Position numbers and translations under genes: made by a program. 64,000 nt of DNA, taken from the NCBI RefSeq assembly GCF_008386635.1, contig NZ_VUOE01000001.1, forward strand, positions 2,342,185-2,406,184, read 5' to 3'. The DNA comes from Maribacter flavus. Its GTDB lineage: Bacteria > Bacteroidota > Bacteroidia > Flavobacteriales > Flavobacteriaceae. The stretch's first letter is position 1; every line of letters begins with the position of its first letter. The notes below the pieces were generated by a model. It worked only from the letters and a program-made list of their open reading frames with translations, was not told the DNA's origin and made no database searches. Shown piece after piece: positions 34,822-43,013 of the stretch.

Positions 34822-35154
34822 ATGATATTGGTTTTTAAACACTTCTTTTATAAAAACTACGTGGGGCTCTCCCTTTGGCCATTCATCTTTTTGAAACATG
34901 ATACACTCAAGAACGACAAGGACTTAATCAATCATGAAAAAATTCACTTAAGACAACAACGGGAACTTTTGATAATTCCGTTTTACGTGCTATATGCTTT
35001 TGAATGGGCAATACGCTCATTGTACTATTTGGATACCTACAAGGCCTACCAAAATCTAAGTTTTGAACGTGAAGCATATAGGAACGAGCATACACCGGAT
35101 TATTTGGAGCATAGAAGGCCTTTTAGTTTTATGAAATACTTTTTTTATAGGTAA
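34822..35154 (+). CDS. Small membrane-associated protein with an HExxH-like motif
   Basis: A 110-residue protein of unknown family. It has HEKIH at about residue 38-42 (NHEKIHLRQQRELL), the pattern of zincin metallopeptidases, followed by a hydrophobic segment (LLIIPFYVLYAFEWAI). A second Glu/Tyr-rich helix (SFEREAYRNEH) may carry the third ligand. I start it at ATG 34822 because TATCTTTG at 34791-34798, a -7-like element, lies upstream; a TTG at 34777 would precede it. It is 10 bp before a PLP-enzyme gene. A peptidase role is suggested only by the motif. Confidence 0.75.
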   Translation: MILVFKHFFYKNYVGLSLWPFIFLKHDTLKNDKDLINHEKIHLRQQRELLIIPFYVLYAFEWAIRSLYYLDTYKAYQNLSFEREAYRNEHTPDYLEHRRPFSFMKYFFYR

Positions 35155-35163
35155 TACATCAAT

Positions 35164-36069
35164 TTGCAGGTTGAAAATCAATATGTAGAACTCCCAATTC
35201 TAAGGGAAAAGCAGGTTGTTCTTGCCATAAAGCGTGAGGATTTGATCCACCCGCTCATTTCAGGAAATAAATTTAGAAAGCTCAAATACAATATATTAAA
35301 GGCCCAGGAATCTGGACACACTAAGATTGTGACGTTTGGTGGGGCTTTTTCCAATCATATCGCAGCTACTTCGGCAGCAGCCAAAATCGCTAATTTAGAA
35401 GCCATTGGTGTCATTCGAGGGGAGGAACTGGTGAATACGTGGCGTGAAAACCCAACTCTAAAGCGGGCCCATGAAAACGGAATGCGTTTCAAATTCGTTT
35501 CCAGGGAAATTTATAGACAGCGAAGCGAACCGGAGTTTTTGATTTCCTTGCAAAATGAATTTGGGGATTTCTACCCAATACCCGAAGGGGGAACCAACGA
35601 TTTGGCCATAAAGGGGTGTGAGGAAATCCTCCATCCATTGGATACGGAATTCGATTTTATCTGTGTTTGCGTAGGTACAGGTGGTACTATGACGGGGTTG
35701 ATCAATGTGTCGGGCAATAATCAGCAAGTTTTGGGGTTCCCTGTTTTAAAGGGCGATTTTCTATCGACCGAAATAAAAAAGCTTTCTGGAAAGAAGAATT
35801 GGAGCTTGAACCAAAAATATCATTTTGGCGGATATGCCAAGATAAATGAAGAATTGGTACATTTTATTAATCGGTTTAAACAACAAACGGGCATCCCCCT
35901 TGACCCAGTGTATACGGGAAAAATGATGTACGGGTTGTTGGATATGGTAAGGAATGATAATTTTGCACCGGGAACGCGAATCTTGGCCATACATACGGGA
36001 GGCTTGCAGGGCATTTTTGGAATGAACCTTGTGTTGCGTAATAAAAATTTACCTTTGTTGGATATATGA
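35164..36069 (+). CDS. PLP-dependent 1-aminocyclopropane-1-carboxylate deaminase / D-cysteine desulfhydrase family
   Basis: A 301-residue fold-type II PLP enzyme. The PLP lysine is in SGNKFRKLKYN (near residue 35-45) and a phosphate-binding glycine loop in GTGGTMTGLI near 175-184. Members deaminate ACC or split D-cysteine; sequence alone does not tell which. The start is a TTG at 35164, 10 bp after the preceding stop. It is followed by a glucosaminidase and hemL on the same strand. Confidence 0.9.
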   Translation: MQVENQYVELPILREKQVVLAIKREDLIHPLISGNKFRKLKYNILKAQESGHTKIVTFGGAFSNHIAATSAAAKIANLEAIGVIRGEELVNTWRENPTLKRAHENGMRFKFVSREIYRQRSEPEFLISLQNEFGDFYPIPEGGTNDLAIKGCEEILHPLDTEFDFICVCVGTGGTMTGLINVSGNNQQVLGFPVLKGDFLSTEIKKLSGKKNWSLNQKYHFGGYAKINEELVHFINRFKQQTGIPLDPVYTGKMMYGLLDMVRNDNFAPGTRILAIHTGGLQGIFGMNLVLRNKNLPLLDI

Positions 36070-36084
36070 CCCTCCTTGGGGGAT
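36070..36084. repeat. Short G/C-rich palindrome downstream of the PLP gene
   Basis: CCCTCC-TTGGGGG resembles the G-rich repeat family at 16126, 23036 and 39077 but is truncated. It may be a remnant; weak evidence. Confidence 0.3.
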
Positions 36085-36119
36085 TTTGTATGGCAAGATT
36101 ACTACTTCTATGAAGAACA

Positions 36120-37001
36120 ATGTTTAAACCTTATAAAATTGAACTTAATTTTATTTTGAGAAGGAAAATAATAATACTCTTTTTGTTGCTCGTTGGGGTT
36201 GTTGGGTGTAAATCCAAGAAATCTTTGTCCGATAAAAACCGTACCCAACAGGTGCAAGCCGAAAGTAGGAGAAGTCATGGGAAACCTTCAAACGCGGCTA
36301 CAGATAGGGACCCCAGCATGCCTGAGGATTCGGGTGAGTTCGTAAAGTTTCGGATTGAAACTATTGATGAATACATCGCTACTTTTTCGGAAATCGCCCA
36401 ACTGGAAATGAAGGCCTATGGAATTCCCGCCAGCATCACCTTGGCCCAAGGGCTCTTGGAAAGTGGCTATGGTAAAGGGGATTTGGCCATGAAGACCAAC
36501 AATCATTTTGGTATAAAATGCCATACCGGATGGCAGGGAGACTATGATTTCCACGATGACGATGCCAAGGGCGAATGTTTTAGAAAATACAATCATCCCA
36601 TGTATTCCTTCAGGGACCATAGTATTTTTTTGACCACTCGGAGTCGGTACGCGTTTCTTTTTGATTATAAGGTAACGGACTATCGCAAGTGGGCCCACGG
36701 TCTTAGAAAGGCGGGCTATGCAACGGATAAGCGTTATCCTCAGAAACTGATTTATTTGATAGAAAAACATCAGCTTTATAAATATGACGGGGGTGTTTTG
36801 GATACGGGCCAGGACGAAGATCGTGTCGTCCTTACCGAAAGTGAAGCCGTTCATATTGTGAAAAAAGGGGACACCCTGTATTCCCTTTCAAAAAGATATT
36901 ATGTTTCCGTGGACGAGTTGATGCGCATGAACAATTTAAGGGACTCCGGTCTATCCATTGGCCAAAAGCTCTTGGTCAAGTCCACCTCCGTAAATAGATA
37001 G
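36120..37001 (+). CDS. Glucosaminidase-LysM peptidoglycan hydrolase (lipoprotein)
   Basis: A 293-residue lipoprotein with signal and lipobox (LLVGVVGC, Cys near 30). A mannosyl-glycoprotein endo-beta-N-acetylglucosaminidase (GH73) domain (about 95-225) has ITLAQGLLESGYGKGDLA with the catalytic Glu and NNHFGIKC. The C-terminal LysM domain (about 242-290) reads VHIVKKGDTLYSLSKRYYVS. It should cleave glycan strands of peptidoglycan. It ends 4 bp before hemL, suggesting co-transcription without an obvious functional link. Confidence 0.94.
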   Translation: MFKPYKIELNFILRRKIIILFLLLVGVVGCKSKKSLSDKNRTQQVQAESRRSHGKPSNAATDRDPSMPEDSGEFVKFRIETIDEYIATFSEIAQLEMKAYGIPASITLAQGLLESGYGKGDLAMKTNNHFGIKCHTGWQGDYDFHDDDAKGECFRKYNHPMYSFRDHSIFLTTRSRYAFLFDYKVTDYRKWAHGLRKAGYATDKRYPQKLIYLIEKHQLYKYDGGVLDTGQDEDRVVLTESEAVHIVKKGDTLYSLSKRYYVSVDELMRMNNLRDSGLSIGQKLLVKSTSVNR

Positions 37002-37004
37002 AAC

Positions 37005-38288
37005 ATGATTTACAAAAGAAGTAGTGCCCTTTTTGCAGAGGCCAAACAATTCATACCTGGCGGTGTAAACTCACCGGTGAGGGCTTTTAAGGCCGTAGGC
37101 GGCGATCCAATTTTCGTGAAGGAGGCCAAAGGGGCCTATTTATATGATGTAGATGGAAACCGACTCATAGATTACATAGCATCTTGGGGTCCCTTGATTT
37201 TGGGACATGCGCATGAATCTGTTTTAAATGCCATCATTGAGAAGGCAAAAAAAGGGACTTCCTTTGGTATGCCTACTGAAATTGAGACCGAATTGGCAAA
37301 GTTGGCCGTTTCCATGGTTCCAAATATCGATAAAATCCGATTTGTAAATAGCGGAACGGAGGCCTGTATGAGCGCCGTTCGTTTGGCAAGGGGTTATACG
37401 GGCAAGGACAAGATCATCAAATTCGCCGGATGCTACCACGGCCATTCCGATTCCTTTTTGATTCAGGCAGGGAGCGGTGCGGTTACTTTTGGAAGCCCCA
37501 ATAGTCCGGGTGTTACCCAAGGTACGGCCAAGGATACCCTATTGGCCAGATATAATGACTTGGAAAGTGTTTCCAATTTGATAAGCGCCAATAAAGGAGA
37601 AATAGCGGCGGTCATTATTGAGCCCGTGGCTGGAAACATGGGTTGCATCATCCCTACCGATGGTTTTATCCATGGATTGCGGGAACTCTGTTCCCAAAAT
37701 GATATCCTTTTGATCTTTGATGAGGTCATGACCGGTTTCAGGCTTGGAAGGGGAGGAGCCCAGGAAGCCTTGGGAATCAAGGCGGATATTTTGTGTTTTG
37801 GAAAGGTAATTGGTGGTGGACTTCCCGTTGGTGCCTTTGCTGCCAGCAAGGAAATCATGGGGTATTTGGCCCCCGAAGGACCGGTATATCAGGCCGGTAC
37901 CTTAAGTGGAAACCCGTTGGCCATGAGTGCCGGCTTGGCCATGTTGACCGAACTTAATAACAATCCAGCGATATTTACCAGCCTTCAGGAAAAAACGGCC
38001 CATTTGCACATCGGCCTTTCCAAAGCGCTGGATAAAAAAGGAATTCCCTATCAGATCAATCGTTTTGGCAGCATGATTTCGGTACATTTTACGGACCGCC
38101 CGGTGATGGATTTTGCATCTTCGGCCACCGGAAACAACGAAACGTTTAAAAAGTATTTCCATGGAATGTTGGATCAGGGAATCTATCTACCACCGTCCGC
38201 TTTTGAAAGTTATTTTCTGAACGATGCCTTGTCCTATGAGGACTTGGACGAAACCATAGAGGCGGTGGAAAAATTACAACTGGATTAA
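37005..38288 (+). CDS. hemL: Glutamate-1-semialdehyde 2,1-aminomutase
   Basis: It converts glutamate-1-semialdehyde to 5-aminolevulinate in the C5 haem pathway. A class III aminotransferase of 427 residues with [13 protein letters not shown] at the N-terminus, [20 protein letters not shown] and the PLP Lys in [16 protein letters not shown] (near residue 265). It lies directly after the glucosaminidase gene and is convergent with DUF6090. Confidence 0.98.
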   Translation: MIYKRSSALFAEAKQFIPGGVNSPVRAFKAVGGDPIFVKEAKGAYLYDVDGNRLIDYIASWGPLILGHAHESVLNAIIEKAKKGTSFGMPTEIETELAKLAVSMVPNIDKIRFVNSGTEACMSAVRLARGYTGKDKIIKFAGCYHGHSDSFLIQAGSGAVTFGSPNSPGVTQGTAKDTLLARYNDLESVSNLISANKGEIAAVIIEPVAGNMGCIIPTDGFIHGLRELCSQNDILLIFDEVMTGFRLGRGGAQEALGIKADILCFGKVIGGGLPVGAFAASKEIMGYLAPEGPVYQAGTLSGNPLAMSAGLAMLTELNNNPAIFTSLQEKTAHLHIGLSKALDKKGIPYQINRFGSMISVHFTDRPVMDFASSATGNNETFKKYFHGMLDQGIYLPPSAFESYFLNDALSYEDLDETIEAVEKLQLD

Positions 38289-38292
38289 TTGA

Positions 38293-39063
38293 TTATTTCT
38301 CCTGAATTTCGGACGATATGGATTCTAAGATGTCGTCTATATACCCCATCAGTGGCGAATAATGGTTGTCTTCCGTTGCATGACAGGTCACTATAAATAG
38401 AAGCAGCTTATTTTCGAACTCCTGTGAGGACAGCACCCCTAAATTACTGACCCTCTCACCGTCTGGAGATGTCTTAAGGCTTGTTAAGACGCCAGTTTGT
38501 TGCAGTACGGTCTTGATGCTATACTGGTCCGTTCTAAAAATATCGAGGAGGTTTTCGCGTTCATGGCGCAAATCCTCTTCCTGTCTGGAAATATCCTCCA
38601 TGGTGGCGATCCAGTTTGTGAGCATGATTCTTAAATCAGGATTGGAAATATTCTTCAGGTTTCCGGAGTTGATAATTTCCAATAACAAGGAATTGTTCGG
38701 GTTAAAGGCAACATCCGAAATGAACGTATTTAATAGCAATTGGGATAAATCCTCTTCTAGGGGTAGGGAGTCCTTTTGGTTCATCAGCCCTATTATTTTT
38801 TCGGCACTTTCTATATTCGCCCTGTTCACGGCTATGAGTTCAGTCAATTTGTTCTTACTAATATTGAATTCTTCCTGTAGTCCCAAGAGATAGGTTTGCT
38901 CATTTTTGGCGTCAATGTTCCGCTGGTTTCGGTTGTTTATGGCAAGGGCAATCAGGATTCCAATGACCACCAGGACAATCTCTCCCAAGGCATATGCTAA
39001 ATACCGACCCACTTTTTTTTCGGCCAATAGTTTTTGTCTTGTTCTTCTAAAGAATTTTATCAT
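38293..39063 (-). CDS. DUF6090 family membrane protein
   Basis: A 256-residue protein with the family N-terminus (MIKFFRRTRQKLLAEKKVGR, then YLAYALGEIVLVVIGILIALAINN). One transmembrane helix near 27-45 is followed by a large helical domain, coiled-coil-like at 60-120. The family is common in marine Flavobacteriia in multiple copies; its function is not known. It ends 4 bp from hemL (convergent). Confidence 0.9.
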   Translation of the reverse strand: MIKFFRRTRQKLLAEKKVGRYLAYALGEIVLVVIGILIALAINNRNQRNIDAKNEQTYLLGLQEEFNISKNKLTELIAVNRANIESAEKIIGLMNQKDSLPLEEDLSQLLLNTFISDVAFNPNNSLLLEIINSGNLKNISNPDLRIMLTNWIATMEDISRQEEDLRHERENLLDIFRTDQYSIKTVLQQTGVLTSLKTSPDGERVSNLGVLSSQEFENKLLLFIVTCHATEDNHYSPLMGYIDDILESISSEIQEK

Positions 39064-39076
39064 ATACTCCTATTTT

Positions 39077-39098
39077 TTCCCTCTTGGGAGGGGAGGTT
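39077..39098. repeat. G-rich palindromic repeat between DUF6090 and the cyclase gene
   Basis: TTCCCTCTTGGGAGGGGAGG has the same C-run / short loop / G-run / G-run build as the repeats at 16126 and 23036. This copy is intergenic. Confidence 0.5.
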
Positions 39099-39135
39099 TT
39101 TAAAGTAGTTTTAAAGGAAACAAATAAAAGTTTGT

Positions 39136-40245
39136 TCATAATAAAAATTCCTGCTTAACCTGTTCCACTTTCACCAAGGACAAGGACACATCCTTTCCGC
39201 GTAAGGTAACCTCGCCAATTTCCGTTACAACAAAATTTCCGTCAATATTCAGTTTTTTGATCAGACTATCGGAAACAAGGAAATCGGTTTTAAAGGTGTT
39301 GCAGGCGGATTGTATTCTGGCCGTAGTGTTCAAAACATCCCCAGAGAAGACAATTTCCTTTTTTAACGCCCCAATTTCCCCGGTCGTGACCTCCCCAAAA
39401 TGCATTCCTCCCTTAAATTTGGGTGCAAATCCGTAGGTTTTCAGGAAAAAATCGGACTTATGTCGCAAGGCATTTTTCATTTCGAAAAAAGTATGCAGAC
39501 AGTTGTTGTTCTGTAAGCCGACATTGAATTCCCAAGTGATGACGATTTCGTCGCCAATGTACTGATAAACGTCCCCACCAAATTGTATAATGGCATCTTC
39601 AAGGGATTTGTAGTAATCCCTTAAAAATAAAAAGTACATTTTGGTCCCCAACTGTTCCGCTATGGCGGTGGAGTCTTTCATATCGGTAAATAGGAAAATA
39701 CGATGCTCTTCCTTGGGTCGATGATATTTGCCTATGATGAAGTTTCGTAGGACACTATGCCCCAAATTATCACTTATTTCGGTATAAATTAAGGAAAAAA
39801 ATAAAGAGGCCGATAGTTGGACCATGGTACTCATATGTACTGTGCTGACCAAAAAATCCAAATAACGTTGCCAAATTTCACCTGAAAATAGTGGAATCCG
39901 TAATTCGATACTGGAGGCAATAGGATACAGAACCATCATTATTGCGGAAAAAAGCACCAGATAAAAGACAAGTTTGAACAAGACCTTTTTGTAAAAGGTT
40001 TTTTTGATAAATAACTTGTTCAAGAAGGTCAGTTCCAGATATCCAACAAAACAACCGACCAAGAAAACCGCTACGGTCGCAAATAGGAAAACTTGAAAAT
40101 TTAAACTAATGGCTTCTTTTTGAGTGATACCTGCTCCAAGAACCGCAGTTTGTTCAATGAACATGAAGAGCAACCCCAAAAGGGTCCAAATGATACCAAA
40201 TGATAGAATTTTGCTAAATTTTCGTTTGGTTTTGTGAGAAAGCAA
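39136..40245 (-). CDS. Membrane-bound class III adenylate/guanylate cyclase
   Basis: A 369-residue protein with about four N-terminal transmembrane helices (near 16-36, 52-74, 90-110, 138-155) and a C-terminal class III nucleotidyl cyclase domain (about 180-365). The two metal-binding aspartates appear as Asp188 (LFTDMKDS) and Asp232 (YIGDEIVITW), and VLNTTARIQ near 305 matches the conserved C-terminal part. It is not part of an obvious operon: a ~90-bp gap separates it from the oxidoreductase gene. Product (cAMP or cGMP) and stimulus are unknown; the Crp/Fnr protein at 24394 is a possible but unproven reader. Confidence 0.85.
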   Translation of the reverse strand: MLSHKTKRKFSKILSFGIIWTLLGLLFMFIEQTAVLGAGITQKEAISLNFQVFLFATVAVFLVGCFVGYLELTFLNKLFIKKTFYKKVLFKLVFYLVLFSAIMMVLYPIASSIELRIPLFSGEIWQRYLDFLVSTVHMSTMVQLSASLFFSLIYTEISDNLGHSVLRNFIIGKYHRPKEEHRIFLFTDMKDSTAIAEQLGTKMYFLFLRDYYKSLEDAIIQFGGDVYQYIGDEIVITWEFNVGLQNNNCLHTFFEMKNALRHKSDFFLKTYGFAPKFKGGMHFGEVTTGEIGALKKEIVFSGDVLNTTARIQSACNTFKTDFLVSDSLIKKLNIDGNFVVTEIGEVTLRGKDVSLSLVKVEQVKQEFLL

Positions 40246-40333
40246 ATCGGGTAATTTAGGAGGTGTTTGGTAAAACTGTTATCCCTTTCAATTTAATGAT
40301 TCTTTCCGAATAGTGAATACTCCATTTTGTGAT

Positions 40334-41272
40334 TTAAGGATTAGTATCGTTCGTACCAATGGTCAACACCACATTGCCCTTTTTGCCGCCCTGGTCTACA
40401 TAGTGGTGGGCTGCCACCACTTGGTCCATGGGAAACACCTTGTCTATCGTTGCATCATAGCAGCCGTTTTCAAATAGTTCCCTAAGTATTTCCAGTTGCC
40501 TTTTTGATTCTGATGCCACTTCCAAACCTTCAACGGTCTTGAACACCCCATCTTCTTTGAGTAGGGATTTGCATTGTTTTTTCGAAGCCTTGCCCACGGC
40601 ATCGAAGACGATATCGTACTTGGATCGATGTTCTTCGAATTGCCCTTGATCATAAAAAAGAACATTGGTAATACCGAGTCTTTCCATAAGTTTGGAACCT
40701 CTGGTGCTACACACCGCCGTAATGTGGGCATTATGTGATTTTGCGATTTGAACGGCCGCTGCACCTACGGAACCCGTGGTTCCATATATTAGTACTTTTA
40801 CATTCGGTTTCTTCGCGATGCCCCCTTTCTCCAAAAAATAAATGGCAGATTGCCCGCCAAAAACAATGGCAGCGGACTCTTCATGCGTCGCATTCATCGG
40901 GGCCAAGGTTATATTGTCTTTTTCACTGATGGCGATATACTCGGCATTGGTTCCAAACATTAATCCAGTCATTCCAAAGACGTTATCGCCTACCTTGAAA
41001 TCACTGACGTTTGTGCCAATATGTTCTATGATTCCTGAAAAAACCGTCCCCAGAATCGGTTTTCTGGGTTTGTTGAAACCAAGGACCAGACGCATGACCA
41101 ACTTCATAAGACCATCAACTTTAAGACCCCGTATCCTTACATCGGCGGAATTAACGGTAGTTGCCATTATTTTGACCAATACTTCGTTTTTCTTTGGGAT
41201 CGGCTTGGCAAGGGTCGAGATTTTCAGAACCTCAGGTGGGCCATATTTAGGGCAGATTATTGCTTTCATCAT
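40334..41272 (-). CDS. NAD(P)-dependent alcohol dehydrogenase / quinone oxidoreductase-like
   Basis: A 312-residue medium-chain dehydrogenase/reductase. It has the GroES-like N-terminal half (GPPEVLKISTLAKPIPKKNE) and Rossmann half with YGTTGSVGAAAVQIAKS near 163-179. It lacks the catalytic zinc cysteine cluster, so it belongs to the zinc-free quinone-oxidoreductase (QOR) branch. Substrate unknown. It is followed on the same strand after 41 bp by a small membrane protein gene. Confidence 0.9.
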   Translation of the reverse strand: MMKAIICPKYGPPEVLKISTLAKPIPKKNEVLVKIMATTVNSADVRIRGLKVDGLMKLVMRLVLGFNKPRKPILGTVFSGIIEHIGTNVSDFKVGDNVFGMTGLMFGTNAEYIAISEKDNITLAPMNATHEESAAIVFGGQSAIYFLEKGGIAKKPNVKVLIYGTTGSVGAAAVQIAKSHNAHITAVCSTRGSKLMERLGITNVLFYDQGQFEEHRSKYDIVFDAVGKASKKQCKSLLKEDGVFKTVEGLEVASESKRQLEILRELFENGCYDATIDKVFPMDQVVAAHHYVDQGGKKGNVVLTIGTNDTNP

Positions 41273-41313
41273 TCTGTCTTTTTTGTTTATACACGTATTT
41301 TTGGGCTTCCTTT

Positions 41314-41871
41314 TTAAAATAATGATTTTACGATCCGCACAAGTTTATAAAGGCAAAAACACAGGAATGTTAAGACCAACCCTACCAAAATAGGAAGTAT
41401 GCCACCAAAAGTGAAAAGCATGCCAAGAACAAAACCCAGTAGATATTCCGGTCGATGAAGTGGTATGAAGAATGCAATGGGCAGAGGCAATAGAATGTAA
41501 AATGGGAGAATTTCATCTAAATTCAATTCCCATAATATGGATGCTATAAGCCCAAATACGTATGCGGCAATAAACCTACTGATAATGGTTTTTTCGAGTT
41601 CTGGATTTTGTCGCTGTCGTTTATGGATTAGGGAGAAGGAAATCCATGTTAAAGCGGGAATGGTCAATAATCCCCACCAATTGGAAATTCCTGGCATGTC
41701 TTCCCTTGCAAGTAGATGGTGTGTGATCACACCACCATTCAGGTGTTCCCATAGCAAACATAAAGAAGTAAAAATCAGTGCTCCAAGAATTATCTTGGAC
41801 TTGTTTTTTCTTGTGAATATCATGATTGTTCGATTGGTTGATTGATGAATGTAATTGATGATTGGACGCAC
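41314..41871 (-). CDS. Polytopic membrane protein of unknown function
   Basis: A 185-residue protein with about four to five transmembrane segments (IILGALIFTSLCLLWEHL, WGLLTIPALTWISFSLI, FIAAYVFGLIASILWEL, IPLHRPEYLLGFVLGML, and a last one). No family is recognised. It lies upstream of the MDR gene on the same strand (41 bp), so co-transcription is likely. The C-terminus ends in a short basic stretch. Confidence 0.75.
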   Translation of the reverse strand: MRPIINYIHQSTNRTIMIFTRKNKSKIILGALIFTSLCLLWEHLNGGVITHHLLAREDMPGISNWWGLLTIPALTWISFSLIHKRQRQNPELEKTIISRFIAAYVFGLIASILWELNLDEILPFYILLPLPIAFFIPLHRPEYLLGFVLGMLFTFGGILPILVGLVLTFLCFCLYKLVRIVKSLF

Positions 41872-42004
41872 ACTAAACCCTTTTGTTACATTTTTTAAAA
41901 ACCTATGACATAGTTTTAGCTTCCATAAGAAACCTAGTTCTTTTTAAAAGTGATTTTAAATCAGTCTCGAACTATCGCAAACCATAGATTTTCAATATCC
42001 ACAT

Positions 42005-42038
42005 AAAAAAAGACCCTGCTGTAAAAACAAGGTCTTTT
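42005..42038 (-). terminator. Terminator of the Spy-like gene
   Basis: Stem AAAAGACC / GGTCTTTT (42007-42014, 42031-42038) with a 16-nt loop and an A tract giving a U run on the minus strand. Located 26 bp beyond the stop at 42064. Confidence 0.65.
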
Positions 42039-42063
42039 CCTAACAATCAACTAACTAAACAAC

Positions 42064-42507
42064 CTATTTCTTTTGCGCTCTATGCTGACGTTCTTTTCCT
42101 TTTGCATGTTTTCCCCTTTTCGCACGCATTTTTTCCCATTTGGCATATTGTGTGTCATCAAGGATCGCTTTCATTTCCTTCTTATGGGCAATCTGGTTAT
42201 CCAGACGTTCGTTTTGTAGGGCGAACTTTTCATCGTCTGATAAAGATTCCCCGCTTTCCCTTTGGGCTTTGTGGGCTTCCATCTTGGCCTTTCTCTCCGC
42301 TGCATTTTTTGTGAACATTTCCTGTAGCTTGGATTGTTGATCTGCTGTAAGGTCCAAGGCCAAGGTCATTCTTTTGGTCTGCAAGGTTGCCATTTGCTCT
42401 GGAGTGAAATCGGCCATGTGTCTCCTGCCTTCTTTTCTGTTTTTCTCCTGTGCCATTGCGGTAATGCCCGTCAATAAAAGGGCTACCAATACTAATTTTC
42501 TCATCAC
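42064..42507 (-). CDS. Periplasmic Spy/CpxP-like (DUF4890-type) protein
   Basis: A 147-residue highly charged, mostly helical periplasmic protein with a signal peptide (LVLVALLLTGITAMAQ). The two FTPEQMATLQTKRMTLALDL / LTADQQSKLQEMF stretches match the LTxxQ motif of Spy/CpxP-type stress chaperones, and the C-terminus is basic (KGKERQHRAQKK). The family often guards periplasmic proteins or binds metals; the role here is inferred. Confidence 0.75.
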   Translation of the reverse strand: MMRKLVLVALLLTGITAMAQEKNRKEGRRHMADFTPEQMATLQTKRMTLALDLTADQQSKLQEMFTKNAAERKAKMEAHKAQRESGESLSDDEKFALQNERLDNQIAHKKEMKAILDDTQYAKWEKMRAKRGKHAKGKERQHRAQKK

Positions 42508-42611
42508 GTAAATTTTATGGGTTTTAGTATTAAGACCTAAAGGAGTGGCAAAGGTTTAAACGGGAGGAGGCATTTAAGAGGAATTTAACTACATGGGTCC
42601 AGATCGGGCAT

Positions 42612-42642
42612 AAAAAAAGCGCGACCGGAAAAGTCGCGCTTT
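42612..42642 (-). terminator. Terminator of the 59-aa gene
   Basis: Perfect 10-bp stem AAAGCGCGAC / GTCGCGCTTT (42616-42625, 42633-42642) with a seven-nt loop and a U run on the minus strand. It sits 20 bp after the short gene's stop. Confidence 0.85.
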
Positions 42643-42662
42643 AATAGTATTTTGAGGTGTTC

Positions 42663-42842
42663 TTATTGTACTGCTTCTGTTGCCATATTTTCGGTAAACG
42701 GTTCTACAACGATATCCGCTTTGGCCATTTCTGCATTTTTTGGGAGCAATTGACTGGATTCCCCGTTGATCTGAAAATGATAGAATACGGCTGCAATGAT
42801 AAAACAACTTAGGTAGATTAGGCTTTTGATTTTATTATTCAT
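42663..42842 (-). CDS. Short membrane protein (59 aa)
   Basis: A small gene starting at ATG 42842 (MNNKIKSLIYLSCFIIAAVF) with one membrane or signal-anchor segment and an acidic tail (QLLPKNAEMAKADIVVEPF). It has its own strong terminator 20 bp downstream and is preceded by an A/T-rich 5' region. These support real expression although no family is recognised. It lies between the metalloprotease terminator and the Spy-like gene. Confidence 0.65.
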   Translation of the reverse strand: MNNKIKSLIYLSCFIIAAVFYHFQINGESSQLLPKNAEMAKADIVVEPFTENMATEAVQ

Positions 42843-42893
42843 GATTTGGGGGTTTTAATAATTTTGATCTAAACTATAAAATAGTAACGTACG

Positions 42894-42926
42894 AAAAAGC
42901 CCATTGTTGTGAAACGGGCTTTTTTT
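42894..42926 (-). terminator. Terminator downstream of the metalloprotease gene
   Basis: Stem AAAAAGCCC / GGGCTTTTT (42894-42902, 42916-42924) with U runs on both strands. It is about 90 bp beyond the metalloprotease stop at 43014 and could act bidirectionally. Confidence 0.75.
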
Positions 42927-43013
42927 GATGTCAAATTATGTCTAAATGTTGTAAAACGAATAATTTCGTCGGATTTTTTGGTATTTCGTCGATGAAAGCG
43001 AAAACCCAATGTT

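Noticed and set aside
42589..42807. 72-residue frame overlapping the 59-aa gene
   Set aside because: It spans the terminator and lacks a protein-like pattern; the 59-aa frame is the better reading.
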